From Symbiodinium natans (lineage: Eukaryota; Sar; Dinophyceae; Suessiales; Symbiodiniaceae), in assembly GCA_905221605.1 (NCBI GenBank), contig CAJNDS010002500.1, positions 2,501 through 66,500 of the forward strand: DNA of 64,000 nucleotides. Direction: 5' to 3'. The notes beneath the pieces are model-generated. The model was given only the letters and a program-made list of their open reading frames with translations. It was not told the DNA's origin and made no database searches. This document shows positions 47,701 through 56,530 of this stretch, piece by piece (positions within the stretch are counted from its first letter, which is position 1; every line of letters starts with the position of its first letter). A program made the position numbers and the translations under genes.

Positions 47701-49876
47701 CTCTGATAGCGTACGACAGCAGACTAGAAGCACAGTTCCTTATAGTATACGGTACTGTTAAGCTACATTGTAAGCTGCCGTAGTGTCTGATAGGACACGG
47801 CAAGAAGCTAATATGTATCATACGTGTTTTATAGCATGCTTTGCATCACATTTCAAGATGTACCACCATATACTATAACAGAATACCATGCCATGTCTGT
47901 TGGCCATTATACGGTTACAATTACTCATCATGTTAAAACTCGTTTGGCATGGTACATCCGACTAAACGAACTTCAATAACGTGCAAGAATGAGCTATACC
48001 ATTCCAGAACATACTACTACATGATCAGAAGACAGATAGATACATATCACCAGCTTATACCAAGTTTATAAAACCATGCTGTGCTGCACTGCCGGCGTAG
48101 ACCCAAATTCTGTAAGGCCGTCGCAAACACCGTAAATTGTCGACTGTTTCCGCCTTCAGACGCGATTCGTGTGAGCAGGTCATCGATCGCATCTGGAAAT
48201 CGCGCTTGAGCTTGGGTTTTGGCGCCTGAACACGCGTTTTGCGTGAGAGGGTTGTCGACCACCACCGGCGCGGACGCGGGGGAGGGGTTTGGGGAACCGA
48301 GACCCGGGATCAACACATGTGTTCTAGGAAGTTGGACAGCAGTGAACCTTTCCGGGAAGGCTTGCTGCAAAGGCTCCAAGATTAGCCTAAGTTGCCCTTG
48401 TCATATCAGTCTTCGGTCCTCGGTGACGTTGTAGGGAGTATTTGCCAGGTTCAAAACCAGCGGCGTCTTGAAGTAGCGGGGGTCGACTTCCGTGACAGGG
48501 TTGCTGCTCACGTCGAGAAAGAACTCGCGGGGCTCTCCGAGTAGCTTGGTAATGCCGTTCCTGGAGAGGTCCATGTAGTTTAACTGCCAGTACAAGGGCC
48601 GGTTCCTGTAGCTGAAGATTCCTTCCACCTCAGCTCGTGATATATATATATATATATATCAAGACATCGGGCAAAGACTTGCAAAAACAAAACACCGCGG
48701 CAATGATTCGCAGCCGGGTCTCCTTACCGGTGAGGTTGCAACCTGATGCCACGATCACGGACAGATGGTAGTTGTTCGCCAGGGGATAGAGGAAGTCCCA
48801 AACGTCCATGTTCAAGGGGTTGCCAGACACGTCCAGCTTGCTGAGGTTGGGAAACGGGTTCGGATCTTGAGGCGCTTTCGGCTTCTTGGGCACTGGCATG
48901 CCGAATGTCACCTCAGCGCAATGCAATGTCCACTTGAAGCTTAGCTACATGGTAGCGTCCTGCACGACAAATGGACCCGACTGTGAGGAACCAAAAGGGC
49001 AGCTCAAGAGGCCTAAACCCCAAACCCTTGCCCCCGAGCCATTGCCTTCGTATTGAAGAGCACCAGCTCCTTGAGCTCGTTACCCACGTTGTGGGGCGGC
49101 GCCCATTGGCGGTCGATGTGGCCATAGATCTGTGAGCCTAACTCTGAAACGACAGAAACCAAAACTGGGCCACAACGGGAAACTATCGTCAGCTGTAGAA
49201 AAGTGTGGTATGCTCTACAGTATACTATAGTACAACATAGGCTGCTTTTCAGCCTCCGAGCCTTGCACATGTAAGTAGGTGAGGTTGGAGTTGTTACGCA
49301 TCAGCTCGGTGATGTCTCCAGTGGCCTGGGTGTACTGCAGCCAGAGACCCTTCACCAAGCCCGACTTGAGGTTAGACACGTTGCCGGTCACCGCAGTGGC
49401 GTTTCGCAGATCCAAGAACTCCAATTGGCTCCAATCCAGGGATTTGATGTCGCCGCTGATGTTGTCGGACAGCTTCAGCGCCTGGAAGGTGTAGTTGCTC
49501 AGGTCTTCCAAAGTACCCCCCACGTTGCACCACCGGAGCTGCAAGCGACGCAGCTTGCTGGGGTTCCGGACCCTTCGAAACTCAGACAAAGGCCCAGAGA
49601 TGTTGGAGTTATCCAAAATGAGTCCTTCGAGGTTGGGGAGATGGTCCAGCACACGGCTGAGGTCACCCGTGGTTGCTGCCACCGAGGGCACTTTGATACC
49701 CAAGCTCACGATCGCACCATTTCCACAACCGATGTCAAAGCCTGTGCTGATCACTATCTGTCCATTATGATTGGTGCAGTCCAAGGGCGCGCCGGACGCG
49801 CTGCTGTTGTTGACTTGCCACAGACACTTCAGGAACTCGATCGCCTTCCAGGCAGGAAAGTAAACTTCAAGCGCCT
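41403..49876 (-). CDS. Large multi-exon LRR / Cys-rich / multi-membrane-span protein (whole locus)
   Basis: I link at least nine minus-strand exons into one receptor-like gene of about 8.5 kb. From 5' to 3' it encodes leucine-rich repeats (49876-48401), a cysteine-rich EGF/GCC-type stalk (47405-46807), two blocks of membrane segments (46400-45969, 45701-45180) and further membrane-containing exons (43093-42785, 41732-41403). Six junctions keep frame when introns are removed; in particular exon 49141-49046 is exactly 32 codons with phase 0 at both ends. Two donors are GC (49045, 47019); the rest of the clear ones are GT. Proteins with this order (ectodomain with LRRs, ephrin-receptor-like cysteine repeats, then many membrane spans) are common in alveolates and are thought to sit in the plasma membrane; their ligands are unknown. 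The true start lies upstream of 49876 and was not found, and the last exon is uncertain. Two adjacent genes are a possible alternative. Confidence 0.65.
41740..42780. repeat. AT-rich intron with AGTATACT palindromes
   Basis: About 1 kb without coding signal. The 8-bp palindrome AGTATACT occurs at 42055, 42115, 42175, 42325 and 42491. The first three are exactly 60 bp apart, and there are many near copies (TATAGTATACC, CAGTATGC). Another exact copy is in an intron at 49219. ATATATAT runs occur at 42357-42380 and 42727-42760. Confidence 0.6.
42785..43093 (-). CDS. Downstream membrane-associated exons, likely same gene
   Basis: Two small exons not obvious as open frames. The first (43093 to about 42955) starts after a TAATAAG acceptor and reads RKDGAESPLWLGSHSSFKRF then SDQEACAWRVSAMDC. 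The second starts at 42922 after AAAGCAG and reads DPLLCEGLQKLFLTGVAKMC followed by a hydrophobic span WIAALLMLAGCGIY. It ends either at GT after AG at 42792 or, in better frame with the next exon, at a GC donor after GIYRFN (42785). Both lie on the same strand and continue the alternation of cytosolic and membrane segments seen upstream. Confidence 0.55.
43100..45170. other. Probable long intron
   Basis: No exon recognised between the 45.2-45.7 kb and 43.0 kb exons. Contains GA-rich purine runs at 43690-43800 and 44795-44930. A minus frame at 44788-45183 (KLLHCAACLTGWAFATFWPC) could hide an exon, but I cannot support it. Confidence 0.35.
44795..44930. repeat. (GA)n purine microsatellite
   Basis: About 130 bp of GAGAGAAAGAGA-type sequence with a few C (GACAGACAGACAG). 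Confidence 0.9.
45180..46400 (-). CDS. Membrane-span exons of the large membrane protein
   Basis: Exon g (46400 to about 45975) begins after a TGCAAG acceptor with ACSAEDQLSPEVRW, joining exon f in phase 0 (GIQ-ACS). It has hydrophobic spans ILAGAGLGALLVVLGLLW, LLEQVLLFLSYWQILGML, VVLMQFGFLLELLSF and FALPSLCALALLAGW. Exon h (45701 to about 45180) begins after CCCCAG with ALSANLSWCVLEDAD and contains the span FLNAVLVPGCLVLVGWYI followed by basic TRRLRVL, consistent with a return to the cytosol. The tail of exon h after VSTYAAAYATC may be read past its true donor. The intron between g and h holds tandem ATATAGTGCA words (45720-45745). Confidence 0.65.
46807..47405 (-). CDS. Cys-rich (EGF / ephrin-receptor-like) exons of the large membrane protein
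   Basis: Exon e (47405-47020) starts after a GTGTAG acceptor (CLRRSLAQDPG) and contains NLCSCSSGFVGRGPTCFTC, then CCACGDGLARMV and TCLHCLDEG, the CxxC and CxxGF spacing of EGF-like and GCC2/GCC3 repeats. Its donor is GC: removing the intron joins GAAG to GTCGG and gives DEGRCNSSTCATDC, continuing the cysteine pattern without a break. Exon f (46928-46807) carries TDGYSGTLCSECMSGFH and GGCQARGIQ and ends at a GT donor after CAG. These modules form a disulfide-rich stalk between LRRs and membrane in related alveolate proteins. A frame at 48379-48047 between the LRR and this block is probably intronic. Confidence 0.75.
48401..49876 (-). CDS. LRR ectodomain exons of the large membrane protein
   Basis: Four exons. 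Exon a, about 49876-49269, starts after a CTTAAG acceptor and includes a Cys-containing cap (FLKCLWQVNNSS, PLDCTNHNGQ) followed by LRRs: LPNLEGLILDNSNISGPLSE, KLRRLQLRWCNVGGTLEDLS, LEFLDLRNATAVTGNVSNL, GLWLQYTQATGDITELM and NLTYLH. Spacing of about 24 residues and the GxI/GTLEDL ends resemble plant-type LRRs. Exon b, 49141-49046 (GT donor before it, GC donor after it), continues with LGSQIYGHIDRQW and ELKELVLFNTK. Exon c, 48911-48728, gives LSKLDVSGNPLNMDVWDFL and ends in phase 1 at GTAAGG. Exon d starts at 48633 (acceptor ACGAG) with LNYMDLSRNGITKLLG and REFFLDVSSNPVTEVD. It ends before 48401, perhaps at a GA donor after RRL, which would fuse in frame to the next exon. Several N-glycosylation sites fit an extracellular location. 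Confidence 0.75.
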
Positions 49877-49929
49877 CTTAAGCTACAATAACGGCTGCTG
49901 CACTCCTCCGCTGTGGCGGGAATGACATG

Positions 49930-52160
49930 AGCGCGGGGCAAAACCTAGAAGCCACGACTGAGACGATTAAATCGGGGGCATCGCTTTTGGGGTAAGGTAT
50001 CGCTTCCGCGGCAAATTTGTTCTGTCCCGTCCAAACTACCTAGAGAGGCGCGCAGGGTTTGAGCAGTCTCTCACATGCCGACACGAAAACGAGGTCCCCA
50101 TGACTCCACCACGTGCATGTGCACGGTGCACGTGGCCTGATCCTTGCCATCCGTGGCGCACGAACATTGACCCGTTTCTGAAAATCCAAACTTCACCTAC
50201 TGTACTGTGTGACTACCTCAGGTGAATGACAGACTCCACCATGCCATAGTTTACGGTCTTACTACGATAGGACAGGCCTCCGAGTTCCCTACCTGGCCTT
50301 CAGATGGCCCCCGCCCTCTGCATCACTCTCGTCCAGATAGCAAGGGTGGCGATCCTTGCGCAAGGCTTTAGGGCCTTTAGGGTGCAGAGGTTAAGGCTGT
50401 TGCCCTGCGAGCGAATGCCATCAACCACTGCAGCCGCAGCCAATGTATCTCTGAACCCTTACAGTCCGCAGACTTGCCTGTGAGTCTGGCGTTCCCTCCA
50501 CCTGCACGGGGTTTAGAATCAGAAGGCAAGGCAAGGCGGAGGGAATCGGATCTGCAACGTGCCCATGTCAAGCTGCGAATCTGAGGTCATGCAGGCTTGC
50601 CTCCAGCGGGTTGGTGGGCTGAGGCGGGCGATGTGCTCGTGCCAGGCTGAGAGCTGCCACTGCAAGAAGCCGCATGCAGCACATGGCATGGGCCCCTTTC
50701 TACATATGAAGGAGGAGTTAGCAAACGAAGGCTCGACGCTGACGCCTCGAGCCAAGCGCCCTCAGCGCAGCACCTGCTAAGCAGTCTGTGCCACAACTCT
50801 GCTTTCTGCAGCGACGCTGCCACTCTTCTGTTTCACGGTTTCAGCAACACGCATGCTGTCATGGGAAGAGCACATTTTTCGATATGGCCAGCGCGCAGAC
50901 CGAATGCGTTGCGAACCATAGCCTGCAAGTGGACAGCATGCAGCCTTGCTGCAGCAAACTCCCTCACAGAGCTCTTAAGCTGAAGGTCTCCAGAGGCTCT
51001 CGAAGGTTGGCTGTGAGAGAAACACAAACCCTGCCTTGACATTGAACCTTCATGGGATTTCATGGGACAGCTAAGGTCGGGAAGGGGCAACACTGGAAAA
51101 AGGCCACCCAGAAGCGCCCCCGCACAAAGACTTGGGGTGGCCACTGTCCTACTTTCTGCTTTCCGATTCTGGGGTGGTCTTGGAGTTACTATTGGCAACG
51201 TGAACCCCGAATTCCAGCTTTCAGGAATTGGAAGTTCTCCTTGCAAGCCGGAAACCACGAAACCGTGCAATCATGACCAGAAAGGATGCAGTCCTCGTGG
51301 CTAAGGACCCAAAAGGAAGACTGGAACGGGACCGAAGTGACATTATCTGCATTATCTAGTAGGTAGCCCCTATGCCAAGAAAGATGGAGCTGCTGGAGCA
51401 CTCCGCAGAACTCGTTTTAGCCGTAGCAGGTGTTCAGCACGTTCTGCAATCGTCTGCACAGCACGTCAACATGTACAGAAAGGGAAATGAAAGGACGGCG
51501 CTGTCCTCTACTGGACCACAAAGTCATTGCCTCTCCTGATGACGGAGGTCACATTCACCCCGACAGCCCTCAACTCCTCTGCGGACTGCTGGCTCCTGAG
51601 CAGGGTCTTGGGTTTAGGGTTCCACAGCTGGAAGGGGCGCGAAGTCTTTGTGAAGCGTTTTTGGGGCATTTCGATTGCAGGCTGAGGGGCTGAAGAGCTT
51701 TAGAAGAGGAGACCCAACACCATGCAGAAGAAACACAAGCAACAAAAGAAGCCATCGAGTAGGGAGCGCGCGGTCGAGAAAACTAAGGTACTTGTAGCAC
51801 CAACATGCACGGGCACACAGAACCGAATGACCAGGCGAACAACCAAAAGGCCGAGAACCACTACACCATCTGACATTGTGTTGACAAAGCCCCTAATTCT
51901 GACCTTAGTATCTTACGGCTTCGCATCCCTCAGTCGAACGTGCTGAGGACGCAACACAAAGATGGCAAGCTGGGACAAAACAGATTGGTGAACATGACAG
52001 GCAAAACCGAGCTCCAAAAGAACACCCAAGCGACAACCACATGAAGACACAACCTACAAACGAAAAGGAACAAGCGACATTTTGGACCGGTTATCGTCAA
52101 AACGTGTCTATCCAACAGGTTTTCTGACCATTTATGGAAAAGTGCCTTGGAGGATGCTTT
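49930..52160. other. Gene-free stretch
   Basis: No first exon of the LRR gene was found here. Frames at 50377-51276 and 51430-51950 lack motifs. One telomere-like word near 51610. Confidence 0.4.
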
Positions 52161-52165
52161 GAATC

Positions 52166-52993
52166 TTAAGCATGTTCATGGCCGACCCTGCTCCTGACAA
52201 TTTGCGCGACATAGCTGGGAGCAGAGTGACCACCTGCGGCCACTCTTGCCTCGATGTCACGTTTAGCTCTGTCCACTTTCTCTTCATGAGAGCTCCCAGC
52301 GATCTCGATGTGGAACACCCGCACATCAAAGCCCTTCTGGAGAAAGGATTCTGCTACGCCGGCCGGCAGGGTCATGCTGTCGGCAATGACATCCACTCGG
52401 TAGTCCCAGACCATGTTCTGAATGGCAGACCGTAGCTCGTTTGCGTCCCAGCGCATGTTTCTGTCGAACCCCTTGTGGTTCACCATTGCTGAATAGATCG
52501 CGTAGCCGCCGACGAGCGCAGAGCGAAGGTCATCGGCGTTGATGTGAACTGCAGATCGAAGAAAGCCGTTGCCATTCCCCAGCTCCTGTTCAAGCCTCTT
52601 CTTGATAAAGCCAGTTTTACCGGAGCCAACAGCGCCAAGCACGAACACGGCCAAGGGCTTCCTGCTGGTTTTGCTTGCTTCCTGACGTTTCACAATCTGC
52701 AGAATCTCGTCCTGTGTCTCGTTCAGAACCGTTCTCTTCATTCTCTCGGCACACTCAGAGCAGTCTGCACAGTCTCCAGCAGCTTTGTGAAGAAGCTTGC
52801 AGTACACATCTGGAGCGTCCAGAGTTTCCACCCACCGCATCACTTCCTGACCTTCTTCTCCTTGCAACGGCGGCCCGTTCCAGAGACCTTGCAGAGTTTG
52901 GGGTGACATTATCGCTGCCTCTTGCTCATCTTGGAATCTGACACAGGTGGTGATATGGATCAATACTGGACATAGCAGACCTCGGAAAGCCAT
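52166..52993 (-). CDS. P-loop kinase of zeta-toxin / polynucleotide-kinase type
   Basis: Intact, apparently intronless 275-codon gene (ATG at 52993, TAA at 52166). A second ATG at residue 29 is an alternative start. The N-terminal 110 residues contain a cysteine cluster (residues 65-81, C-X9-C-X2-C-X2-C) of unknown role. Residues 115-127 (AVFVLGAVGSGKT) form the P-loop; INADDLRSAL (151-160) is the acidic substrate motif that follows the second strand in zeta-family kinases; DVIADSM (201-207) and DVRVFHIEIAG (223-233) are core strands. A basic helix (about 238-250) ending before GGH would be the lid. Zeta-type enzymes phosphorylate small substrates such as UDP-N-acetylglucosamine; in eukaryotes the substrate is unknown, and no antitoxin partner is seen next to it. 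The residues 1-20 are mildly hydrophobic, so targeting is possible. A general nucleotide or RNA kinase is the main alternative. Confidence 0.65.
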   Translation of the reverse strand: MAFRGLLCPVLIHITTCVRFQDEQEAAIMSPQTLQGLWNGPPLQGEEGQEVMRWVETLDAPDVYCKLLHKAAGDCADCSECAERMKRTVLNETQDEILQIVKRQEASKTSRKPLAVFVLGAVGSGKTGFIKKRLEQELGNGNGFLRSAVHINADDLRSALVGGYAIYSAMVNHKGFDRNMRWDANELRSAIQNMVWDYRVDVIADSMTLPAGVAESFLQKGFDVRVFHIEIAGSSHEEKVDRAKRDIEARVAAGGHSAPSYVAQIVRSRVGHEHA

Positions 52994-55280
52994 GGAGTAT
53001 CTGGCTGCGGGCTAGCGGGCTCGGCTTGGCTAACTACAACAGAGGCAACCCTGCGTCCACACTGATTTGAGCATTCAACATGCAGAATGCAACTTATGGC
53101 GTCTCCCTCAGGAAAGTCTACGGCTTCCCTGTATTTATGCCGATGGATGGCTGCTGCATGCGGTGGTCACCTCACAGTTAAGACGTCGTGAATTGTCAAC
53201 TGTGCGTGGTCATTGTTGTTCGGGCCGAAGCCCATATACGCCGCGCAGTCACCACGGAACAAAGGCAGGTAGTCTAACACAACTGTTGCACAAACACAGC
53301 TCCCAAGCGCAAAGCAGGACAAAAGTCATCCGCCAAGTGCCCAAGAGCTGTCCTTACTACCTCCACCTACTGATACTGCTCACTGCTTAATTGTCACGCA
53401 GGCTGAAGCACGATGTTTACAACAAGATGAGATCTTAGCGTGCGTCGGCTGCTGAAGTAGTGTGTCTGTAGTGGGTCGTGAAGAGCGGACATGAGTTGCC
53501 TTAAGAGAAACGCCCACCCACCAGCAGCTACAAACGGCCACTGTGAGAGCTTGACACATCAGGCGTCAAGAAAACAACTCAACATTTCAGACCGTGCCGT
53601 GCAGCTTCAACTTTAGCCTCTGGGCACATGCGAGAGTCGCAAGGTGGCCTTTGCACCATCTATTATCAGGAGGGTGTGGTGGGAAGCTTCAATCTTTCGG
53701 AAACCCAAGGCTCTGGTACCGCAGCCCTTGAACGATTGACATATCAGATCAAAAGCTATGAAGCCCCTCGCGCCCCGAGAAGGCTGGTTCCCGTATGCTT
53801 GCAAGGATGGCTAGGAACTGCACTGCGCAGTTGCAGGTCGGAGAGCAGGTAGGGAGCTTATCAATGTGCAATTGCAGGTTGGAGCTGTCCTAGGGTAGTG
53901 TCCGACACCATGATCCCCTAATCTGCAAGCACGTGAAGCCCCCCTAAGGTACACCTTCGATCGTCAACCCTCATACAGTAGTGAACTCCTCACGAGTAGA
54001 CATGGTTGAAGATTCCCACACGTGCGTGGCAGAGCCGGACTCCGGGTGCCTAGTCTTATGAACTTCGCACGTCGCGAGAAACCTGTGACGAAGATGACGG
54101 CGGCCGCCGGCTCATCCCCATGAGCCTTAGCTCCACCGCTTCGGGCAGTGAGACCGTGTTGCGCCCACTGAGCTGCTGCACCGCTGCATGGACTCCTCCG
54201 TCACATGGGGAAGGAAAGGGTTGTAGGATTATCTCTTTCATGTATCATGCTTGAGTTCATGCACCATGGGGAAGAATGTGGGCAGTCCCTTGTGGCCATG
54301 GTCTTGAATGTTGAAGATTGTTGAGCACATGGTCCGGAAGAAAACCCAGTTTAACCCGTCAGCACCAGCGGCCTGTTGAGACTGTTGAAGGACACATGTT
54401 GCAATCTTAGGAGTTCTGCCGAAAGCTTGGCTCCTTTGAGCGCTGAGTTGACTTTCGGAGTTGGCACGGTGGCAAGCCAGATTCTAACTGTTGATGAAAG
54501 AGGAAAGCCGAACTTCAGCTGCCAGAAACATCTGGATGTGTTTGGTTTTCCTGCATCCCAACTCGCACCATGCATACGCCATGCGAAGCTTCTTCTACTA
54601 CATGTTCTCCAACTATCGATGCCACTTACCTCGAAGAACTTTCAGTGGACTTCATGGCGCCTGGAGGGCTATAATTCTTTGGGAATGTGAATTCCGCATG
54701 ACCTGGCTCAACATGAACAACTCTTCATTATCGCGCATCCAGGTCCTGATGTGCTTCCGGTAGCCAAGAAAGAGCCACCTGCCCACGACCCAGAGGTTCA
54801 GCATTCGGAGCCAAGCTGGCACTGCTGGGGTTTGTCGAGAGCCCACCCTTCACTACGTGTTCAAAACCGGCTGAATATGACAGAAACTGCAGAACACCGG
54901 CAACCATAACCCCTCAAGACAGGCCGCTTCAGACCCCTGAGCCCTCGGCACAGCTACTGCTGTCACTGCGCCTGACCTCGTGGGATGTGGTGCGAGGCGC
55001 TTGTTTGCAAGCAAATTTCAAACCCAAGTTGGATTGCAGACGACGAGGAGAGTGAGACAGCCAGCCCCAAGTGCATCTTCAGCCTGCGCTGTAAATACTG
55101 GCTATTCCGATAATGAAACGAGTCTTGTCCTCTCAAGTTGCGAACATATTTCTCACACACTCTGAAGGCACACAAGTGATGGAGCTGCACGATGATCCAA
55201 CTTACGAAAAATGTTCTGCCGCGCTCTCTTACTGCTGAACTGTTCACAATGTTGGGCAAACCAAAGAGAAGAACACAAAC
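52994..55280. other. Gene-poor stretch with weak minus-strand exon candidates
   Basis: Minus-strand pieces near 54720-54630 (GHAEFTFPKNYSPPGAM, followed by a GTAAGTGG donor) and 54410-54250 (AAGADGLNWVFFRTMCST) look coding-like but overlap other open frames, and I recognise no family. They may belong with the exon at 55281-55401. Confidence 0.3.
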
Positions 55281-55401
55281 CTGCTTCGGACCTACAGCTA
55301 TCTGCGCCTTGGGCTGCGACCTTAAGTACCAGCTCCCGGCCACGTCGTGGGGCCTCATCTCAAAGCGCCCGCTCACGTCGGCGAGAAGAGGAGAGGCGGA
55401 C
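55281..55401 (-). CDS. Single orphan exon, unrecognised protein
   Basis: A 121-bp minus-strand exon with good borders: acceptor CTCCAG at 55402 and donor CAG/GTTTGT at 55280. It reads SASPLLADVSGRFEMRPHDV then AGSWYLRSQPKAQIAVGPK. The amino-acid pattern is soluble and protein-like with a clear codon bias toward G/C in third positions. I do not recognise the domain, and the neighbouring exons were not resolved. The long plus-strand frame over the same bases (55211-55936) is taken to be its shadow. Confidence 0.4.
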
Positions 55402-56249
55402 CTGGAGTCGAGACGCAGGTGATAGTTGTGGGATTCTGGGCGGGTGTGCTAGGGTTTCTGGTGATGCAAGGGAGTTTTCGGAGGGACAAGGGGGACGGAC
55501 GCTTATGGGCATGCTAAGGGAACGCTTGGCATTGATTGGAGCATGGAGTGGCTTTGGTTTGGCTTCGGTTTGGGTTCGGAATGGCTCTGGACGGACTCTT
55601 AAGGCAACAACAACCATCAACCAGCGATCTGTTTGCAACAACCTTAAGCCAAACCTCTCCACTTGGGGCTCAGCGACCGCTCTAAACCCGATTAACCTGA
55701 TCCTGGCCCCACTTTGTGGATCTTCCCGGGTTGTTGCTCAGCTCAGGGCTCGAGGTGCACGCCGCCGTCGAGGTCCTTCTGACAGTGGCTCTTCTTGGGA
55801 TGGCACTAAACTTCAACATACAATAGGCTTGATATTGGCTTCAGTGTGCTTCGGTGAGACGCAGAGTCGGCCACAACCGCACGAAGCTTTCGAGTCGAGT
55901 AGCCCAACCAATACGACCACAGCCCACCATTGCTAAACGAAAACTACTCTCCCAACTCCTTAGTTTTGGATAGGGTACACCTGTCCCGCTGCTGCTACTA
56001 AATCCCGCACCGACACATGGAATTTAAAGGGCAGTTGCTGGTGGCCCCCCCAGCCGGCGACCTGAAGCATTCATGAGCAGTCAGAGGCAATTCTCCGGAC
56101 TTTGCCCTGGCAACACGAAGCTGCGAAGTCCCGCAGATTCGTGTCAATGTGGTGTATGCCTGATTTCTCCTGACTATCCCAATCAACGGATGAGCCAGGC
56201 AGCCAGGTGTCAACCACGAGCTTCAGCGAGGTTGACCCAACTCCCGGCG

Positions 56250-56530
56250 AATTACACTCAGCGACAAAAACAATTCATTCCACCAGTGTTTTTTACAGCC
56301 CTTCTCCCACAAGCCCCCCGCGCACAAAAAACAGTTCATTCCACCACGCTGTCTTACGCTCCTCTCTCCCAAGCCCCCGCGCATATTACACTCAGAGCCA
56401 AGACAATTCGTAACACCACATTGTCTTACGCGCCCTCTCCCCAAGCCAACCGCGCAGTACACTCAACACCAAAAAACATTCCACCACAATGCTCTACACC
56501 CCCACATTGCTCTCAACCCCAGATACCTAT
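56250..56530 (+). repeat. Approx. 66-bp tandem repeat, four to five units
   Basis: Marker CATTCCACCA recurs near 56276, 56339, 56407 (diverged) and 56475; CTCTCCCCAAGCC and CGCGCATATTACACTCA-like words recur at matching offsets. It keeps a plus-strand frame open (56073-56684) without evidence of a protein. Confidence 0.65.

Noticed and set aside
55211-55936. 241-codon plus-strand frame
   Set aside because: Arg/Ser-rich antisense shadow of the minus-strand exon at 55281-55401; no motif of its own.
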